From Achromobacter dolens (GTDB lineage: Bacteria; Pseudomonadota; Gammaproteobacteria; Burkholderiales; Burkholderiaceae_B): a DNA stretch of 64,000 bases. Location: positions 1 to 64,000 of the forward strand of contig NZ_CADIJW010000034.1 of the NCBI RefSeq assembly GCF_902859745.1. Direction: 5' to 3'. A model generated the notes under the pieces. The model did no database searches, was not told where the DNA came from, and was given only the letters and a program-made list of their open reading frames with translations. Shown piece by piece: positions 63,113 to 64,000 of this stretch (position 1 is the stretch's first letter; each line of letters starts with the position of its first letter). The position numbers were made by a program, and so were the translations under genes.

Positions 63113-64000
63113 ATGAGTCTCGGTTCATTTATCCGCAAACAGTTCATCGACATCCTGCAATGGAACGAGGACGGCGACGGCGTGCTGGCCTGGCGTCATC
63201 CGATGCAGGATTTCGAAATCCAGTACGGCGCCAGCCTGACCGTGCGCGAGTCGCAGATGGCGGTGTTCGTCAACGAAGGCAAGGTGGCCGACGTGTTCGG
63301 CCCCGGCATGTACAAGCTGACCACCCAGACGCTGCCGGTGCTGACGTACCTGAAGAACTGGGACAAGCTGTTCGAGTCGCCCTTCAAGTCGGACGTGATC
63401 TTCTTCAGCACCCGTCTGCAACTGGGCCGGCGCTGGGGCACGGCGCAGCCGGTGACGCTGCGCGACAGCGAATTCGGCATGGTGCGGCTGCGCGCCTTCG
63501 GCGTGTATTCGTACCAGATCACCGATCCGGCCAAGTTCTACCGCGAGATCAGCGGCACGCGCGACGTCTACACCGTCGATGACCTGGAAGCGCAGTTGCG
63601 CAACATGGTGGTCGCGGCCATGACCACCGCGCTGGGCGGCTCCAAGGTGCCGTTCCTGGACATCGCCGGCAACCAGGGCCTGATGTCGCAGAGCATCGGC
63701 GAGCAGCTCGGCCCGGTGTTCGAGCGCTATGGCGTCAAGCTCGACAACTTCACGGTCGAGAACGTGTCGCTGCCGGAAGAACTGCAAAAGGCGCTGGACA
63801 CGCGGATCTCGATGGGCATGGCGGGCGACCTGGGCAAGTTCACCCAGTACCAGACCGCCACCTCGATCCCGCTGGCGGCGCAGAACGAAGGCGGCATCGC
63901 CGGCATCGGCGCGGGCCTGGCGGCCGGCGCGGCGCTGGGCCAGACCATGGCGGCCGGACTGGGCGCGGCCGCGGGGCAACCGGCGGCGGGCGCCCAGGCG
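63113..64000 (+). CDS. SPFH/Band 7 domain protein, partial (runs off window)
   Basis: 296 codons open to the window edge. The N-terminal part matches the YdjI/virion-core type of SPFH protein: QWNEDGDGVLAWRHPMQD, VRESQMAVFVNEGKVADVFGPG (SPFH start), RAFGVYSYQITDP and DLEAQLRNMVVAAM, followed by a helical stretch (LPEELQKALDTRISMG) and a Gly/Ala-rich linker. Members of this type usually end in a zinc ribbon, expected beyond 64000. SPFH proteins form membrane-associated scaffolds. GGAGAA lies 7 nt before the ATG at 63113. Confidence 0.85.
   Translation, partial: MSLGSFIRKQFIDILQWNEDGDGVLAWRHPMQDFEIQYGASLTVRESQMAVFVNEGKVADVFGPGMYKLTTQTLPVLTYLKNWDKLFESPFKSDVIFFSTRLQLGRRWGTAQPVTLRDSEFGMVRLRAFGVYSYQITDPAKFYREISGTRDVYTVDDLEAQLRNMVVAAMTTALGGSKVPFLDIAGNQGLMSQSIGEQLGPVFERYGVKLDNFTVENVSLPEELQKALDTRISMGMAGDLGKFTQYQTATSIPLAAQNEGGIAGIGAGLAAGAALGQTMAAGLGAAAGQPAAGAQA

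Overview
The window is about 64 kb of GC-rich, densely packed DNA from a betaproteobacterium, most likely of the Achromobacter/Bordetella group (Alcaligenaceae). This is inferred from the 5S rRNA, the leuS-lptE-holA-proA block, a HU protein with a long Lys/Ala-rich tail, a Bug/TctC binding protein, and the many LysR regulators and ABC or MFS transporters. It looks chromosomal. I saw no insertion sequence, prophage, integrase, CRISPR array or tRNA.

Layout. 1-440: the end of an rRNA operon with two tandem 5S genes, each followed by its own terminator. 0.5-11 kb: small catabolic and regulatory genes (class II aldolase and HAD hydrolase beside a LysR gene, 3-hydroxyacyl-CoA dehydrogenase-like, C39-like protease, DHA2 efflux pump with divergent LysR, amidase, GNATs, hydratase). 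11-17 kb: housekeeping genes on the minus strand (proA, holA, lptE, leuS). 17-22 kb: MFS pump with MarR repressor, HU protein, D,D-carboxypeptidase, hemerythrin. 22-29 kb: phosphonopyruvate hydrolase-like enzyme, SulP transporter, a branched-chain amino-acid type ABC importer with fused permeases, and rpmB-rpmG. 29-36 kb: Bcr-like pump, cyclopropane fatty acid synthase and the proXWV osmolyte importer. 36-45 kb: a sugar or sugar-acid module (tautomerase and LacI on plus; oprB-xylF-xylG-xylH-lactonase-uronate dehydrogenase on minus). 45-53 kb: thiolase, spermidine-synthase-like protein, and a malonate module (GntR regulator, malonyl-CoA decarboxylase, crotonase, malonyl-CoA synthetase, Bug protein). 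53-57 kb: aldo/keto reductase and a TrpXYZ-type ABC importer. 57-64 kb: Asp/Glu racemase-like and D-amino-acid dehydrogenase-like genes, then a divergent cassette of a Tat-exported FAD oxidoreductase and a membrane spermidine synthase facing a DUF350 membrane protein and an SPFH protein cut by the window end.

Regulation is readable at several promoters. Perfect or near-perfect palindromes lie upstream of the MarR gene (19085), oprB (44994, overlapping a perfect -35 box), the GntR gene (47354) and the DHA2/LysR pair (7113), and a 10-bp inverted repeat lies inside the divergent promoter at 62612.

The least explained piece is the right-edge polyamine/DUF350/SPFH cassette. It resembles polyamine-linked membrane-stress neighbourhoods (compare E. 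coli yjfIJKLMC), but here SPFH and an exported FAD enzyme take the place of PspA and the ATP-grasp ligase.
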